The notes under the pieces are model-generated. The model saw only the letters and a list, made by a program, of their open reading frames with translations. It had not been told where the DNA came from and searched no databases. From an uncultured Lachnospiraceae bacterium (lineage in GTDB: Bacteria; Bacillota; Clostridia; Lachnospirales; Lachnospiraceae), in assembly GCA_946554445.1 (NCBI GenBank), contig CAMNSD010000029.1, positions 1 to 54,878 of the forward strand: DNA of 54,878 nt. Direction: 5' to 3'. Shown here piece by piece: positions 32,908 through 41,933 of this stretch. The position numbers were made by a program, and so were the translations under genes. Within the stretch, counting starts at the first letter, position 1. The number at the start of each line of letters is the position of its first letter.

Positions 32908-34641
32908 CTAAAAGACATAATTTTGTTTCAGATTCTGATTCAGATCCACAATCTTTCTACTGTTTTCAGTTGACATAATATCAATCTGTTCCATCTGCAC
33001 CTGGAAATCCTGCATGATTACCGTGATGTCCCCGATGTTACCAGTAGTCTGCTCAATCGCCTGATGGATCTGCCCGGTAATCTCCTTAAAATCATCAATG
33101 ACACTCTGTAAGGTACTGGCGTTATTCTGGAAACCATCCACCAGTTCCTGCACTTTTCTGGCATCATCGCTGTAATGCTCCCCCGTGCTGACAAATCCGT
33201 CATACTCTTCCATAATATCCTGTTCCAGATAATCCACCAGTTCTTTGGCCGACTGTGTCAGTTCCTGCACCGCCCTGATCACATCGCCTAACACCTTGTT
33301 GATCTGCTCCGCTGTATTCTTACTGGTAGCTGCCAATTTCCCAATCTCATCCGCCACTACCGCAAAACCCTTGCCGTTTTCTCCGGCGCGGGCAGCTTCT
33401 ATGCTGGCATTTAAGGACAAAAGATTGGTCTGTTCCGCAATCGCAATGATGCCCTGCGCTGACTCCTGGATTTTTTCAATCTGCAGAGCGCTCTCCGCCT
33501 TCTGCGTCACCTGCCGACTAATCGTACCGGCCTTTTTCCTGGTGCCCTCTCTGGTCTGTACCGCCTTATCCTGCAATGCCCTGGCGCGGTCGTTTATCTC
33601 CCTTGCAAAGTTCCTGCCGGCATTCGTCTTCTCATACATATCCATGATTTCCCGACGGATATGCTCTATCTCCTCCACAGTCTGCGTCACGGAAGCATTG
33701 GTCTGTTCCATGGCCGCGCTCATATCCACTATATTTTCAGACAGCGTATTTGTCTTGCCATTCATCTGCGTCACCTGCCGGCTGATTTCTGAGGAACCTT
33801 CGCTGACATGCAGGATAACGCCTGCTGTATCCGCAATTGTGGTACGCATTTTTTCCAAAAGGCTGTTGATGTGATCGGCAATTGCCTGTATCTCATCCCC
33901 CGAATGAATCTCCAGTTTCTGCCTGAGGTCACCGCCATTGTCTACTAATTCTACAACCTTGGCATTAATATGATTCAGGTTCCTTGTGATATAAAAGGCC
34001 AGCGCAAAACCACCCGCCATGGCAATGAGCAGACAAAAAGCGGCTGTGACCAAGATTTTTGTGACCAACTGCGCCAGTTTCGCCTCCACGGTATCCACCG
34101 AACAGTCCACCGCCACGATACCCACTGTCCTGCCGGATCCATCCTTGATCGGCGCATATCCGCTGTAAAGCATACCCCAGGCGTCCGTATAGGGTTCGTC
34201 CAGCGCCATGGCCGTACCGCTGCGATAAGCCTCTATTACTTCCGGCTCCACATCGTATTCCTCCCCAATCCCGCCCGGTTCTTCCGGATCCGCGTCCACC
34301 ACAAATTCCATATGATCATCCACCAGCCGCAGGGTATAAATATAAGAAACCGTCTCATCCGTCAGGAAGTCTGATAGATTCCTATGCACGGCATAAAAGG
34401 CCTCATCCTGCCCGCTCTCCTCACTGATTTTCTGGAAAGCCTCGCTGTCAATCTTGGCCGCCGCAATCTTGGCATTCACAACGGTATTCTCCTGAATCTG
34501 GCTCATAAGATTATCCTTGACCGTCATATAGGCAACCACGCCCACGGCGATGGAAATCACGACACCGATTGCCGCCGCCCCAAACCATAGTCTGGTCAGG
34601 ATACTTTTATGCAGACGTATCTTTGTTTTTCCAGTTTCCAT
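32908..34641 (-). CDS. Methyl-accepting chemotaxis protein with CACHE-like sensor
   Basis: This chemoreceptor of about 577 residues has a first membrane segment near residues 15-40 ([20 protein letters not shown]). An extracellular domain of about 130 residues follows, with [20 protein letters not shown] and [20 protein letters not shown], as in single-CACHE sensors. A second membrane segment ([20 protein letters not shown]), a HAMP domain and the signalling region [20 protein letters not shown] plus [17 protein letters not shown] complete it. The start at 34641 follows AAAGGAACA. The ligand is likely a small organic acid or amino acid, but this is not readable. It is transcribed alone. Confidence 0.92.
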   Translation of the reverse strand: METGKTKIRLHKSILTRLWFGAAAIGVVISIAVGVVAYMTVKDNLMSQIQENTVVNAKIAAAKIDSEAFQKISEESGQDEAFYAVHRNLSDFLTDETVSYIYTLRLVDDHMEFVVDADPEEPGGIGEEYDVEPEVIEAYRSGTAMALDEPYTDAWGMLYSGYAPIKDGSGRTVGIVAVDCSVDTVEAKLAQLVTKILVTAAFCLLIAMAGGFALAFYITRNLNHINAKVVELVDNGGDLRQKLEIHSGDEIQAIADHINSLLEKMRTTIADTAGVILHVSEGSSEISRQVTQMNGKTNTLSENIVDMSAAMEQTNASVTQTVEEIEHIRREIMDMYEKTNAGRNFAREINDRARALQDKAVQTREGTRKKAGTISRQVTQKAESALQIEKIQESAQGIIAIAEQTNLLSLNASIEAARAGENGKGFAVVADEIGKLAATSKNTAEQINKVLGDVIRAVQELTQSAKELVDYLEQDIMEEYDGFVSTGEHYSDDARKVQELVDGFQNNASTLQSVIDDFKEITGQIHQAIEQTTGNIGDITVIMQDFQVQMEQIDIMSTENSRKIVDLNQNLKQNYVF

Positions 34642-34834
34642 TGTTCCTTTTTCTTGTACCTGTGTGCGCTCACCCTGTCCGTTTTTAGTATGTCCCACCC
34701 TATGTACCCTCCTCCTGTTAAACATTCCTGTTGTATGCTTCCATTTTAACAGCCTTCATTCTATAAATTAAGAAAACCGGCATACATCGTATTTTTTATG
34801 GTATACTTTGTTCCTTAGTTTACATAATTCGGTT

Positions 34835-35206
34835 CTATGCATTGGCTGTTGATTTCCCTTTCCTGCTCTTCTTTCGTCCGCCGACAATCAGATCATAACT
34901 CTCCGCTATCATACGCTTGATCTCCTCATCAGGTATTGTCCCATCCAGAATGACCGTATTCCAATGTTCTTTGTTCTGGTGATACCCTGGGATTACCGCT
35001 TCATATGTCTGTCGCCAGAAATCCCGCCACTGCGGATCCACCTTGATATTAATACGCATACTGCCCTCATATTCATAAGTCCATAAAAAAGCCTTCTTGT
35101 TTTTCCGATAACGCACCAGCACCCAGTTGGGATCATGAAACGGGGTATCCTGATAGACACCTGGAAAACTCATCCCATAGGCCAACGCCTCTTCTCTTTT
35201 GGTCAT
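34835..35206 (-). CDS. MmcQ/YjbR-family protein
   Basis: This 123-residue protein has the YjbR fold markers: ALAYGMSFPGVYQDTPFHDP, WVLVRYRKNKKAFLWTYEYE, and GYHQNKEHWNTVILDGTIPD with EEIKRMIAESYDLI. The family binds DNA in some structures and is otherwise of unknown function. A basic KKSRKGKSTANA tail follows. The start at 35206 has GGGGGAG six bases upstream, whereas a longer frame to 35287 lacks a site. It is divergent from a small membrane protein gene across about 150 bases. Confidence 0.88.
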   Translation of the reverse strand: MTKREEALAYGMSFPGVYQDTPFHDPNWVLVRYRKNKKAFLWTYEYEGSMRINIKVDPQWRDFWRQTYEAVIPGYHQNKEHWNTVILDGTIPDEEIKRMIAESYDLIVGGRKKSRKGKSTANA

Positions 35207-35356
35207 TTTTTCTCCCCCATAAGGACGACAATTCTGCCTTCCCAAGCCGATTCTTAAAAAAAGATTAAAAATACAGTAATATGACAAACATCTGATTTTT
35301 TATGCTATAATTGTAACATATATATTCACTTTTTTGAAATGAACTGGGGAATTCTT

Positions 35357-35731
35357 ATGTGGTTAAAAATTCTATGGAATTATTCTATTTTATTACTATG
35401 TGTTGCCGGATTCAGCGGCGGCGGCGTCACAGCCCTTGTTTTACCTGTATTCCAGCTATGTTTATCCTGTTTTAATTATTATTATAGTAAAAAATGGCAG
35501 ACCGTTCTCATGCTGGAAGTGCATTTACTGATTTCCACGGTTCTGGGACTTTATCTTGAAGGCTATCTGTACCTTACATATATTTCAGGCGATGCGGAAA
35601 GTGTCCTGGTATTTCAAGAATTCTTGAAAATCGGAACTTTCCTTGTCTGTGGTATGGGAATTATGACCACTGTATTAAAATACGTTTCTACAAGATGCAT
35701 CACCAAGGAAAAAATACAGGACAACTCATAA
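35357..35731 (+). CDS. Small membrane protein of unknown function
   Basis: This 124-residue protein has three or four hydrophobic segments (ILWNYSILLLCVAGFSGGGV, ALVLPVFQLCLSCF, VLMLEVHLLISTVLGLYLEG, IGTFLVCGMGIMTTVLKYV). No signature is recognised. The start at 35357 has GGGGA before it; the in-frame Met at 35339 is an alternative. TATAAT at 35306-35311 with ATGACA 19 bases upstream is a possible promoter. It ends 27 bases before the DUF1538 gene and may be the first gene of that operon. Confidence 0.6.
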   Translation: MWLKILWNYSILLLCVAGFSGGGVTALVLPVFQLCLSCFNYYYSKKWQTVLMLEVHLLISTVLGLYLEGYLYLTYISGDAESVLVFQEFLKIGTFLVCGMGIMTTVLKYVSTRCITKEKIQDNS

Positions 35732-35758
35732 ATCTACATAGAAAGGCGTTGAGTAACA

Positions 35759-37300
35759 TTGTTCTTATTTAAATTCAAAAACCGTTCCAAACTCATGGAA
35801 AAATCCCAGGAAACCCTGCGCGCAGTGCTTCCTATTATTCTGATCGTACTGCTCTTAAGTTTCACCATTGCGCCCATTTCCCCGGATATCCTTATGGAAT
35901 TCCTGTTAGGGGCCGTTATGCTGATCGTGGGCATGCTGTTCTTCTCCATTGGTGCGGAGATGGCAATGACGCGTATGGGTGAACGAGTCGGTACTACCAT
36001 GACTAAGACAAAGAGTCTGCCTGCCATGATCCTGATCAGTTTTGTGCTGGGATTTGTGATCACGATTTCCGAACCGGATCTACAGGTGCTGGCACAGCAA
36101 GTCGCTTCGATACCTAACCTGGTGTTGATCCTGGCAGTGGCCGCAGGCGTCGGTCTTTTTCTGGTGTTCGCACTGCTGCGTATGCTGCTGCGGATTCCAT
36201 TAGCGCCCATGCTACTGATCTTTTATGTACTGGCCTTTGTCCTGGCATATTTTGTGCCGAAGGATTTTCTGGCCGTGGCGTTTGACTCCGGCGGCGTCAC
36301 CACTGGCCCCATGACGGTTCCCTTCATTATGGCCTTCGGTATCGGTATTTCCGCCATCCGTAACGACCGCCATGCCGCAGAAGACAGCTTTGGTCTGGTA
36401 TCTTTATGCTCTGTTGGCCCCATCGTCGCCGTGCTGATCCTGGCCATGATCTATCATCCGGATTCCACGGAATACCTATCTGAAGCGATACCTAAAATTT
36501 CCGATTCTGTGGAATTAGGACGGCTGTTTACTGGGGAAATTCCGGTCTACATGCGGGAAATGGCAGTTTCTCTCCTCCCCATTGTAGCTTTTTTTGGAAT
36601 ATTCCAGTTAATCTCAAGAGACATTAAGAAAAAAACACTGATCAAAATCCTCATTGGCCTGGCTTATACCTATGTGGGACTGGTCTTATTCCTGACCGGT
36701 GTAAATGTGGGATTTATGCCCGCCGGAAACTATTTGGGACAGGTAATCGCCGGGCTGCCCTACGCCTGGATCATCATTCCCATCGGCATGATCATCGGTT
36801 ACTTCATTGTACAGGCGGAGCCAGCAGTATTCGTCCTCACCAAACAGGTGGAAGAAATCACTTCCGGCGCCATTTCCGCTAAATCCATGGAAATCAGTCT
36901 GTCGGTCGGCGTCGCAACTTCCATTGGTCTGGCCATGACACGGGTGCTCACAGGTATCTCCATCACTTGGTTCATCGTGCCGGGTTATGCCATTGCTCTG
37001 CTGCTGACCTTTTTCGTGCCGAAAATCTTTACCGCCATCGCCTTCGACTCCGGTGGTGTGGCTTCCGGTCCCATGACGGCAACGTTTCTTCTGCCCTTTG
37101 CCATGGGCGCCTGCAACGCGGTGGGCGGCAATATCATTACGGACGCTTTCGGCGTAGTCGCCATGGTGGCAATGACGCCCTTGATCACGATACAGTCCCT
37201 GGGAATGATCTATCGGATCAAGGAAAGCCGCCTTTCCAGAGAAGCTGGCAGCTATGCATCAATCGACCGTTACGGGGATATGGATATTATTGAATTATAA
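35759..37300 (+). CDS. DUF1538-family membrane protein
   Basis: This 513-residue integral membrane protein consists of two copies of the same domain. The motif AFDSGGVTTGPMT near residue 175 recurs as AFDSGGVASGPMT near residue 430, each followed by a hydrophobic run and a glycine-rich end. About twelve membrane segments are predicted. DUF1538 has no proven function, but internal duplication and the FDSGG motifs suggest a transporter. The start is TTG 35759, with AAAGG twelve bases upstream; ATG 35795 is an alternative. It is followed after 14 bases by the double P-II-like gene, so the pair is almost certainly one operon. Confidence 0.87.
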   Translation: MFLFKFKNRSKLMEKSQETLRAVLPIILIVLLLSFTIAPISPDILMEFLLGAVMLIVGMLFFSIGAEMAMTRMGERVGTTMTKTKSLPAMILISFVLGFVITISEPDLQVLAQQVASIPNLVLILAVAAGVGLFLVFALLRMLLRIPLAPMLLIFYVLAFVLAYFVPKDFLAVAFDSGGVTTGPMTVPFIMAFGIGISAIRNDRHAAEDSFGLVSLCSVGPIVAVLILAMIYHPDSTEYLSEAIPKISDSVELGRLFTGEIPVYMREMAVSLLPIVAFFGIFQLISRDIKKKTLIKILIGLAYTYVGLVLFLTGVNVGFMPAGNYLGQVIAGLPYAWIIIPIGMIIGYFIVQAEPAVFVLTKQVEEITSGAISAKSMEISLSVGVATSIGLAMTRVLTGISITWFIVPGYAIALLLTFFVPKIFTAIAFDSGGVASGPMTATFLLPFAMGACNAVGGNIITDAFGVVAMVAMTPLITIQSLGMIYRIKESRLSREAGSYASIDRYGDMDIIEL

Positions 37301-37314
37301 TATGGAGGAGCCTT

Positions 37315-37995
37315 ATGGGAAAATTGTGCATGATGACGACCATCGTCAGCAGAAAACAGTTCAAAAAATATTTGCGCCTTTATCAAGAAGAACAACTGCA
37401 GGTCATGTTTGTCACACTGGGCGCCGGAACCGCTTCCGGGGATATCCTGGACTATCTTGGTCTGGAGTCTACTGAGAAAGCTGTTATGTTCCATGTCCTG
37501 GAAGAAAGCGCCTGGGAGAACGCCAAGAAAAATCTTCGGCAAAAGCTTCAGATTGATGCGCCAGGCGAAGGAATCGCCTTTGTGGTCCCTCTAAGCAGCA
37601 TCGGCGGCAAAAAGGCTTTGCAATTTTTAAGCGGAAACGAAGACTTCCAGAAAGAGGAGGAATCTGTTTTGAAAGATACTGTCTATGAACTTATCGTAGT
37701 AATCGCCAATCAAGGCTATACGGAACTTGCGATGGACGCCGCCCGAAGTGCAGGCGCCTACGGCGGCACAGTCATCCATGCCAAGGGAACCGGAATGGAA
37801 CAGGCTGAGAGATTTATGGGCGTTTCCCTCGCCTCCGAAAAAGAAATCATTTTTATCGTAGCTAAAAAAACACAAAAAAACGATATCATGAAGGCAGTCA
37901 TGGAGCAGGCCGGCATGCAGTCCAAGGCCAAATCCATTGTATTTTCCCTGCCCGTAACAGACACCGCCGGGCTGCGGCTTATGGAAGACTCATAA
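37315..37995 (+). CDS. Double P-II-like regulatory protein
   Basis: This 226-residue protein is built as two P-II/GlnB-like halves. The C-terminal half is clear: YELIVVIANQGYTELAMDAA, RSAGAYGGTVIHAKGTGMEQ and IIFIVAKKTQKNDIMKAVME follow the P-II beta-alpha-beta plan, with GTG at the T-loop base. The N-terminal half (LCMMTTIVSRKQFKKYLRLY, GAGTASGDILDYLG) has the same order but is more diverged. Ordinary P-II proteins are about 110 residues and trimeric, so this is a tandem form. It begins 14 bases after the DUF1538 gene and precedes glutamine synthetase; control of the membrane protein in response to nitrogen state is inferred. Confidence 0.82.
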   Translation: MGKLCMMTTIVSRKQFKKYLRLYQEEQLQVMFVTLGAGTASGDILDYLGLESTEKAVMFHVLEESAWENAKKNLRQKLQIDAPGEGIAFVVPLSSIGGKKALQFLSGNEDFQKEEESVLKDTVYELIVVIANQGYTELAMDAARSAGAYGGTVIHAKGTGMEQAERFMGVSLASEKEIIFIVAKKTQKNDIMKAVMEQAGMQSKAKSIVFSLPVTDTAGLRLMEDS

Positions 37996-38075
37996 AAATA
38001 CAAAATTAATGCGCATCTCCCCTTCTATATGCTATACTAATAACATATATACAAAATCCGAAAAGGGAGATGGAA

Positions 38076-39509
38076 ATGCTTATGGACAAGAGTACAGCAA
38101 TCAGAAAACTATGTGAAGAAAAACAAATCCGCATGATCGACTTCAAAATGACGGATATTGACGGGCGCTGGCGCCATATCACGATACCGGTGGAGCGGTT
38201 CGATGATAATGTCTTCGTCTATGGAATCGGTTTTGACGGCTCCAATTATGGGTATGCTCCCATTGAGAAAAGCGATATGGTATTCTTACCCGATCCGGAG
38301 ACCGCCTATGTGGATCCTTTTGCAGAAGTGCCTACGCTGACCATGTGCGGCAATGTTTGTGTCATCGGCAAAGGCGAAAATACGCCTTTTGACCAGTATC
38401 CGAAGAATGTCACCCTGCGCGCCATGGATTATATGAAAAAGACCGGCATTGCAGACAATATGATCATCGGCCCGGAATTTGAGTTTTATCTCTTCGATTC
38501 CGCACGTTATGAGGTTTCACCCAGACAATGCGCTTACCAGATCGATACCCGACAGGCCGAATGGAACTGCCGTCTGGACACGCCCGGCAACAACGGATAT
38601 GAAGTGACTCACGGCGGTTATCACATCGCCGCTCCCCAGGATGTAGGATATGACTTAAGAAGCCGCATCTGTATGGAGATGGAAGACTGGGGCATCAAAG
38701 TCAAATACCATCACCACGAAGTGGGAGGCCCCGGCCAGATGGAGATTGAAGTGGAACTGGCAGATATGCCCACCATGGCCGACAACACTATGATCATTAA
38801 ATATATCATCAAAAACATGGCCGCACGGGAAGGCAAGACAGCCACATTCCTGCCCAAACCTATCTATAAAGAAGCCGGAAGCGGTCTCCATGTACATATG
38901 CTGCTCACCAAAGACGGTAAACCGGTCTTCTACGATGAGAACGGCTATTCCGGTTTAAGCCAGACAGCCCACTACTTTATCGGCGGACTGCTGTCCCACA
39001 TTGCGTCCCTGTGCGCTTTCACCAATCCTTCCACCAACTCCTTCAAGCGTCTGGTGCCAGGATATGAGGCGCCTGTGACCATCGGCTATGCCACTTCTAA
39101 TCGCAGCGCAGTCATCCGGATTCCCGCTTACGCAAAATCTCCGGAGACCAAGCGGTTTGAACTCAGGAATCCCGACGCGACCGCCAATCCATATTATGCC
39201 TATGCAGCAATCTTAATGGCTGGATTAGATGGTATTGAGAAAAAGATTGATCCCGCCGCCAACGGCTGGGGGCCTTATGACTTCAATCTCTACACGCTCT
39301 CCGCTGAGGAGCAGAAGAAGATCAAAGGTTTGCCGAAATCCTTAGAAGAAGCTTTGGATGCCCTGGAAAAAGACCATGACTATCTGACCAAGGATGGCGT
39401 ATTCCCGGAGAGACTGATTGATGTGTGGATTGCACGTAAGCGTGCTGAAGCTAAGAAAGCCGGGGAGATTCCTACACCGGCGGAATTTATGATGTATTAT
39501 GACCTATAA
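38076..39509 (+). CDS. glnA: Glutamine synthetase, type I
   Basis: About 477 residues with the full GSI set: DIDGRWRHITIPVERF at the N-terminus, GPEFEFYLFD and HHEVGGPGQMEIEVELADMP as metal/ATP segments, then GSGLHVHMLL. NPSTNSFKRLVPGYEAPVTI supplies the glutamate flap and RFELRNPDATANPYYAYAAI the C-terminal core. It makes glutamine from glutamate and ammonia. It is somewhat longer than the 440-residue clostridial average. The start at 38076 has AAGGGAG six bases upstream; 38070 is possible. It lies 80 bases after the double P-II gene with a likely TATACT -10 box (38033-38038), so it may also have its own promoter. Confidence 0.95.
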   Translation: MLMDKSTAIRKLCEEKQIRMIDFKMTDIDGRWRHITIPVERFDDNVFVYGIGFDGSNYGYAPIEKSDMVFLPDPETAYVDPFAEVPTLTMCGNVCVIGKGENTPFDQYPKNVTLRAMDYMKKTGIADNMIIGPEFEFYLFDSARYEVSPRQCAYQIDTRQAEWNCRLDTPGNNGYEVTHGGYHIAAPQDVGYDLRSRICMEMEDWGIKVKYHHHEVGGPGQMEIEVELADMPTMADNTMIIKYIIKNMAAREGKTATFLPKPIYKEAGSGLHVHMLLTKDGKPVFYDENGYSGLSQTAHYFIGGLLSHIASLCAFTNPSTNSFKRLVPGYEAPVTIGYATSNRSAVIRIPAYAKSPETKRFELRNPDATANPYYAYAAILMAGLDGIEKKIDPAANGWGPYDFNLYTLSAEEQKKIKGLPKSLEEALDALEKDHDYLTKDGVFPERLIDVWIARKRAEAKKAGEIPTPAEFMMYYDL

Positions 39510-39521
39510 CAGAAGAAAATT

Positions 39522-39684
39522 CCTGCGGAATTATCTTCTCGAGCGCCGCTTCGCGGGCTCGGATAACCTATCAATATTGCCTGCGGAATTATCTTCTCGA
39601 GCGCCGCTTCGCAGCCTCGGATAACCTGTCGGTATTGCCTGCGGAATTATCTTCTCGAGCGCCGCTTTGCGGGCTTGGATAATT
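39522..39684 (+). repeat. Three tandem 58-bp hairpin repeats after glnA
   Basis: Units start at 39522, 39580 and 39638 (CCTGCGGAATTATCTTCTCG). Each folds into a stem with CGAGCGCCGC-TTC-GCGGGCTCG and outer TTATC/GATAA pairing. The three copies differ by a few bases, mostly compensated or in the loop. The unit resembles the single elements at 48366-48413 and, on the minus strand, 7914-7958. Confidence 0.75.
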
Positions 39685-39727
39685 AAAACTCTGTGATGTA
39701 GGACGAATCCTGCTTCACAGAGTTTTT
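39685..39727 (+). terminator. Rho-independent terminator of the glnA unit
   Basis: AAAACTCTGTGA (39685-39696) pairs with TCACAGAGTTTTT (39715-39727) across an 18-base loop, ending in a T run. It follows the repeat array and ends glnA transcription. Confidence 0.8.
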
Positions 39728-39749
39728 GTTTGCCTACAACACACGATTT

Positions 39750-40055
39750 CTAGTCTTTTAGGCCGTCTTCCGCCTGTCCCAATAAACCTTCCAACAACTC
39801 TACATATTCCCTGAACTGCCCTCTGCCAAAGTCTGTTATTTTGCAGGAAGTCTGCGGTTTTTGGTTCACAAACGATTTGTCAATCTCTATATAACCAGCT
39901 TCTTCCAACTTCTTTAGCTGTACACCAAGATTTCCATCCGTGGCTCCTGTCATCTGTTTTAAATCCCTAAAATTTTTCTTTCCCGTCAGCAATGCGGATA
40001 AAACTGCCAGCCTCAATTTGGTCTGAAATGCCTCAGGTATCGCATTTATCTCCAT
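39750..40055 (-). CDS. Winged-helix transcriptional regulator
   Basis: This 101-residue single-domain regulator has the winged helix as AFQTKLRLAVLSALLTGKKN, FRDLKQMTGATDGNLGVQLK, KLEEAGYIEIDKSF and the wing KPQTSCKITDFGRGQF. Proteins of this type, often with an adjacent membrane partner, control small operons in Firmicutes. The start at 40055 has GGAG six bases upstream and overlaps the 3' end of the membrane protein gene by 23 bases. The two are therefore translationally coupled and probably act together. Confidence 0.82.
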   Translation of the reverse strand: MEINAIPEAFQTKLRLAVLSALLTGKKNFRDLKQMTGATDGNLGVQLKKLEEAGYIEIDKSFVNQKPQTSCKITDFGRGQFREYVELLEGLLGQAEDGLKD

Positions 40056-40755
40056 AATCAACTCCAAATTCCCTTAAAATGTTTGTCTCTTTTCTATTCC
40101 ATTTCAAATATATTCCCAGGGCAATCATACCTGCACTCATTAAATACTGAATACACACACTGCTGGCCGATGCAAGTGTTCCCACACCGCCCCAGGTTCC
40201 GTAAGGCACCTCTTTCATACTCACAAACAGCACAAAATATAATATACTATATACCGCCGTAAACATGGTCACCATTTTTCTTTTTGTCAGAATACCTGTC
40301 ATAAACAATGCAAAAATAACCGGAAGCACTTCAATCAGTTCTCTGCACCGCCACAATACCATTATCTTATCACTATTACCAGCCGGAAGTAAAACGATAT
40401 ATAGCCAGCCAAGGATTCCCGAACCAATCAAGACAACCATCCATACCTTCACCATACTTTCACAAATCTCATTGCCTGTCTTTTTAGCCTCTTTCATAAA
40501 GTGAAAAAACAGCACCACATATCCGAATAAGAGCAGGAAATGCCCGCCCCACCAAAAAATATGGGCCGCTAAATATCCATATCCAAATCTGTTTCTGATA
40601 AAATAGGCGATTTCTTCCAATAACCATACCGCCAGATGCAGAATACCGATTCCCATAAAGTAAACCGATACCTTTGAAAAGTCCTGCTGCGTTCTCTCAA
40701 GCACCCTCCTGATCAGCGCAACATCTTCCATCGCTGTTTCTATTCTTTTATCCAT
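40033..40755 (-). CDS. Membrane protein paired with a wHTH regulator
   Basis: This 240-residue protein has about six hydrophobic segments, for example VYFMGIGILHLAVWLLEEIA, FLLLFGYVVLFFHFM, VVLIGSGILGWLYIVLLPAG and IALGIYLKWNR. No transport or enzyme motif is recognised. The start at 40755 has GGAGGAGAG upstream. Since its 3' end overlaps the wHTH gene, it is likely the first gene of a two-gene operon. Membrane/wHTH pairs of this kind can form regulatory units where the membrane protein sets the activity of the regulator, but that is inference. The 40756-41193 spacer upstream is AT-rich with no gene seen. Confidence 0.75.
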   Translation of the reverse strand: MDKRIETAMEDVALIRRVLERTQQDFSKVSVYFMGIGILHLAVWLLEEIAYFIRNRFGYGYLAAHIFWWGGHFLLLFGYVVLFFHFMKEAKKTGNEICESMVKVWMVVLIGSGILGWLYIVLLPAGNSDKIMVLWRCRELIEVLPVIFALFMTGILTKRKMVTMFTAVYSILYFVLFVSMKEVPYGTWGGVGTLASASSVCIQYLMSAGMIALGIYLKWNRKETNILREFGVDYGDKCDT

Positions 40756-41234
40756 ATCTCTCCTCCATCCCCTTTTTTGTACAAATCCCATATCTGAAAT
40801 TCTATCAAAATAAATGGATTTTTTATTTTATTTTGATACCATACTCTATATTATAGAGTTCTCTATCGCATTTGTCAACTTATATTATTAAACTATAATA
40901 TGGAAATGGAAAATGGAGTCTAATTTTTTTACTTGCATACCGCCAATAACATGTTTTATAATAAATAACATATTGACAGACTTTCTTCTGTCTTTGGGAA
41001 TGATTGCTTACAAAACTTTCCCATCTTTTAAGATTCTTTCCGATTGTCGGAAATAATCCCGTAACTGTTGTGAATTGGCTGAATTTAAAAATTTTTTGTT
41101 GTTATCTGTTGTTCTATGGTCTGTTTGTATCTATTCTTATCTGATGTCTGAATCTGATATCCCAGACTTTTATCCGATACCTCCAAGATTTCCTTGTATT
41201 CAGTCACAAAAAACTGTATAATGGAGGAAAATCT

Positions 41235-41850
41235 ATGGCAAAACGAAATGCAAAGGCTCAATCTTTATGAACACCAGAGTACCTGGAATCCCAATATGCC
41301 CCTGCGTGGACTGTTGTATTTTGCCCAGCAGTTTGAGGGACTGGTAGATGTCCGTGGGGAAAATATTTATGGAAAAGGGCGGATAGGACTGCCCACACCG
41401 GAATACATAGTCTTTTATAATGGAAGCGGTATGGAAACGGACAGCCAGATGCTCTATCTGTCGGATGCCTATTCGGCGGGACATGGGAAGGGATGCCTGG
41501 AATGCAGGTGTAAAGTGATCAATATCAACCGGGGACATAACAGAGAATTGATGGAGAGATGTCATCGGCTGTGGGAGTATGCGGAGTTATCGGCAGAGGT
41601 GGAAGAGAATATCCGTAAAGGGATGGTGCAGCATATGCTTTTGACAGAATATGATGAGAAGAAACATTTGAGACATACCTTTGAGGAGGGCAGGCAGGAA
41701 GGCTTAGAGGCGGGTATGGAAAAAGGCCGCGAAGAACTCTTTCGGGAACAAATTCACAAGAAACTTTCCAAAGGCAAGACCATTCCCGAAATTGCGGAAG
41801 AACTTGAGACAGAAGTTTCTGTCATTGAACATATTGTCTCTCATCCATAG
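41235..41850 (+). pseudogene. Rpn-family (PD-(D/E)XK) nuclease remnant, N-terminal part lost
   Basis: A ribosome binding site (GGAGG) precedes ATG 41235, which opens MAKRNAKAQSL and stops at once. The rest lies in a second frame from about 41260: LYEHQSTWNPNMPLRGLLYF, GLPTPEYIVFYNGSG, LSDAYSAGHG and ININRGHNRELME, ending in a helical EGRQEGLEAGMEKGREEL tail. This is the C-terminal two thirds of Rpn/PDDEXK transposase-like nucleases, keeping the EHQ of the active site but not the upstream Asp region. A deletion with frame change therefore inactivated it. A perfect hairpin terminator follows. Confidence 0.6.
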
Positions 41851-41854
41851 TCAG

Positions 41855-41890
41855 AAAACAGGCGGCACTCAAAAGCGCCGCCTGTTTTTC
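41855..41890 (+). terminator. Terminator after the Rpn remnant
   Basis: AAAACAGGCGGC (41855-41866) pairs with GCCGCCTGTTTTTC (41877-41890) across a 10-base loop, with a T run at the end. It may also end the oleate hydratase transcript from the other strand. Confidence 0.8.
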
Positions 41891-41933
41891 CTATACCTTT
41901 TTAAAACTCTCCCATTATAGTATAGTTTATATA

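Noticed and set aside
39522..39684. CRISPR array
   Set aside because: The 58-bp units are tandem without unique spacers, fold as hairpins and have no cas genes nearby.
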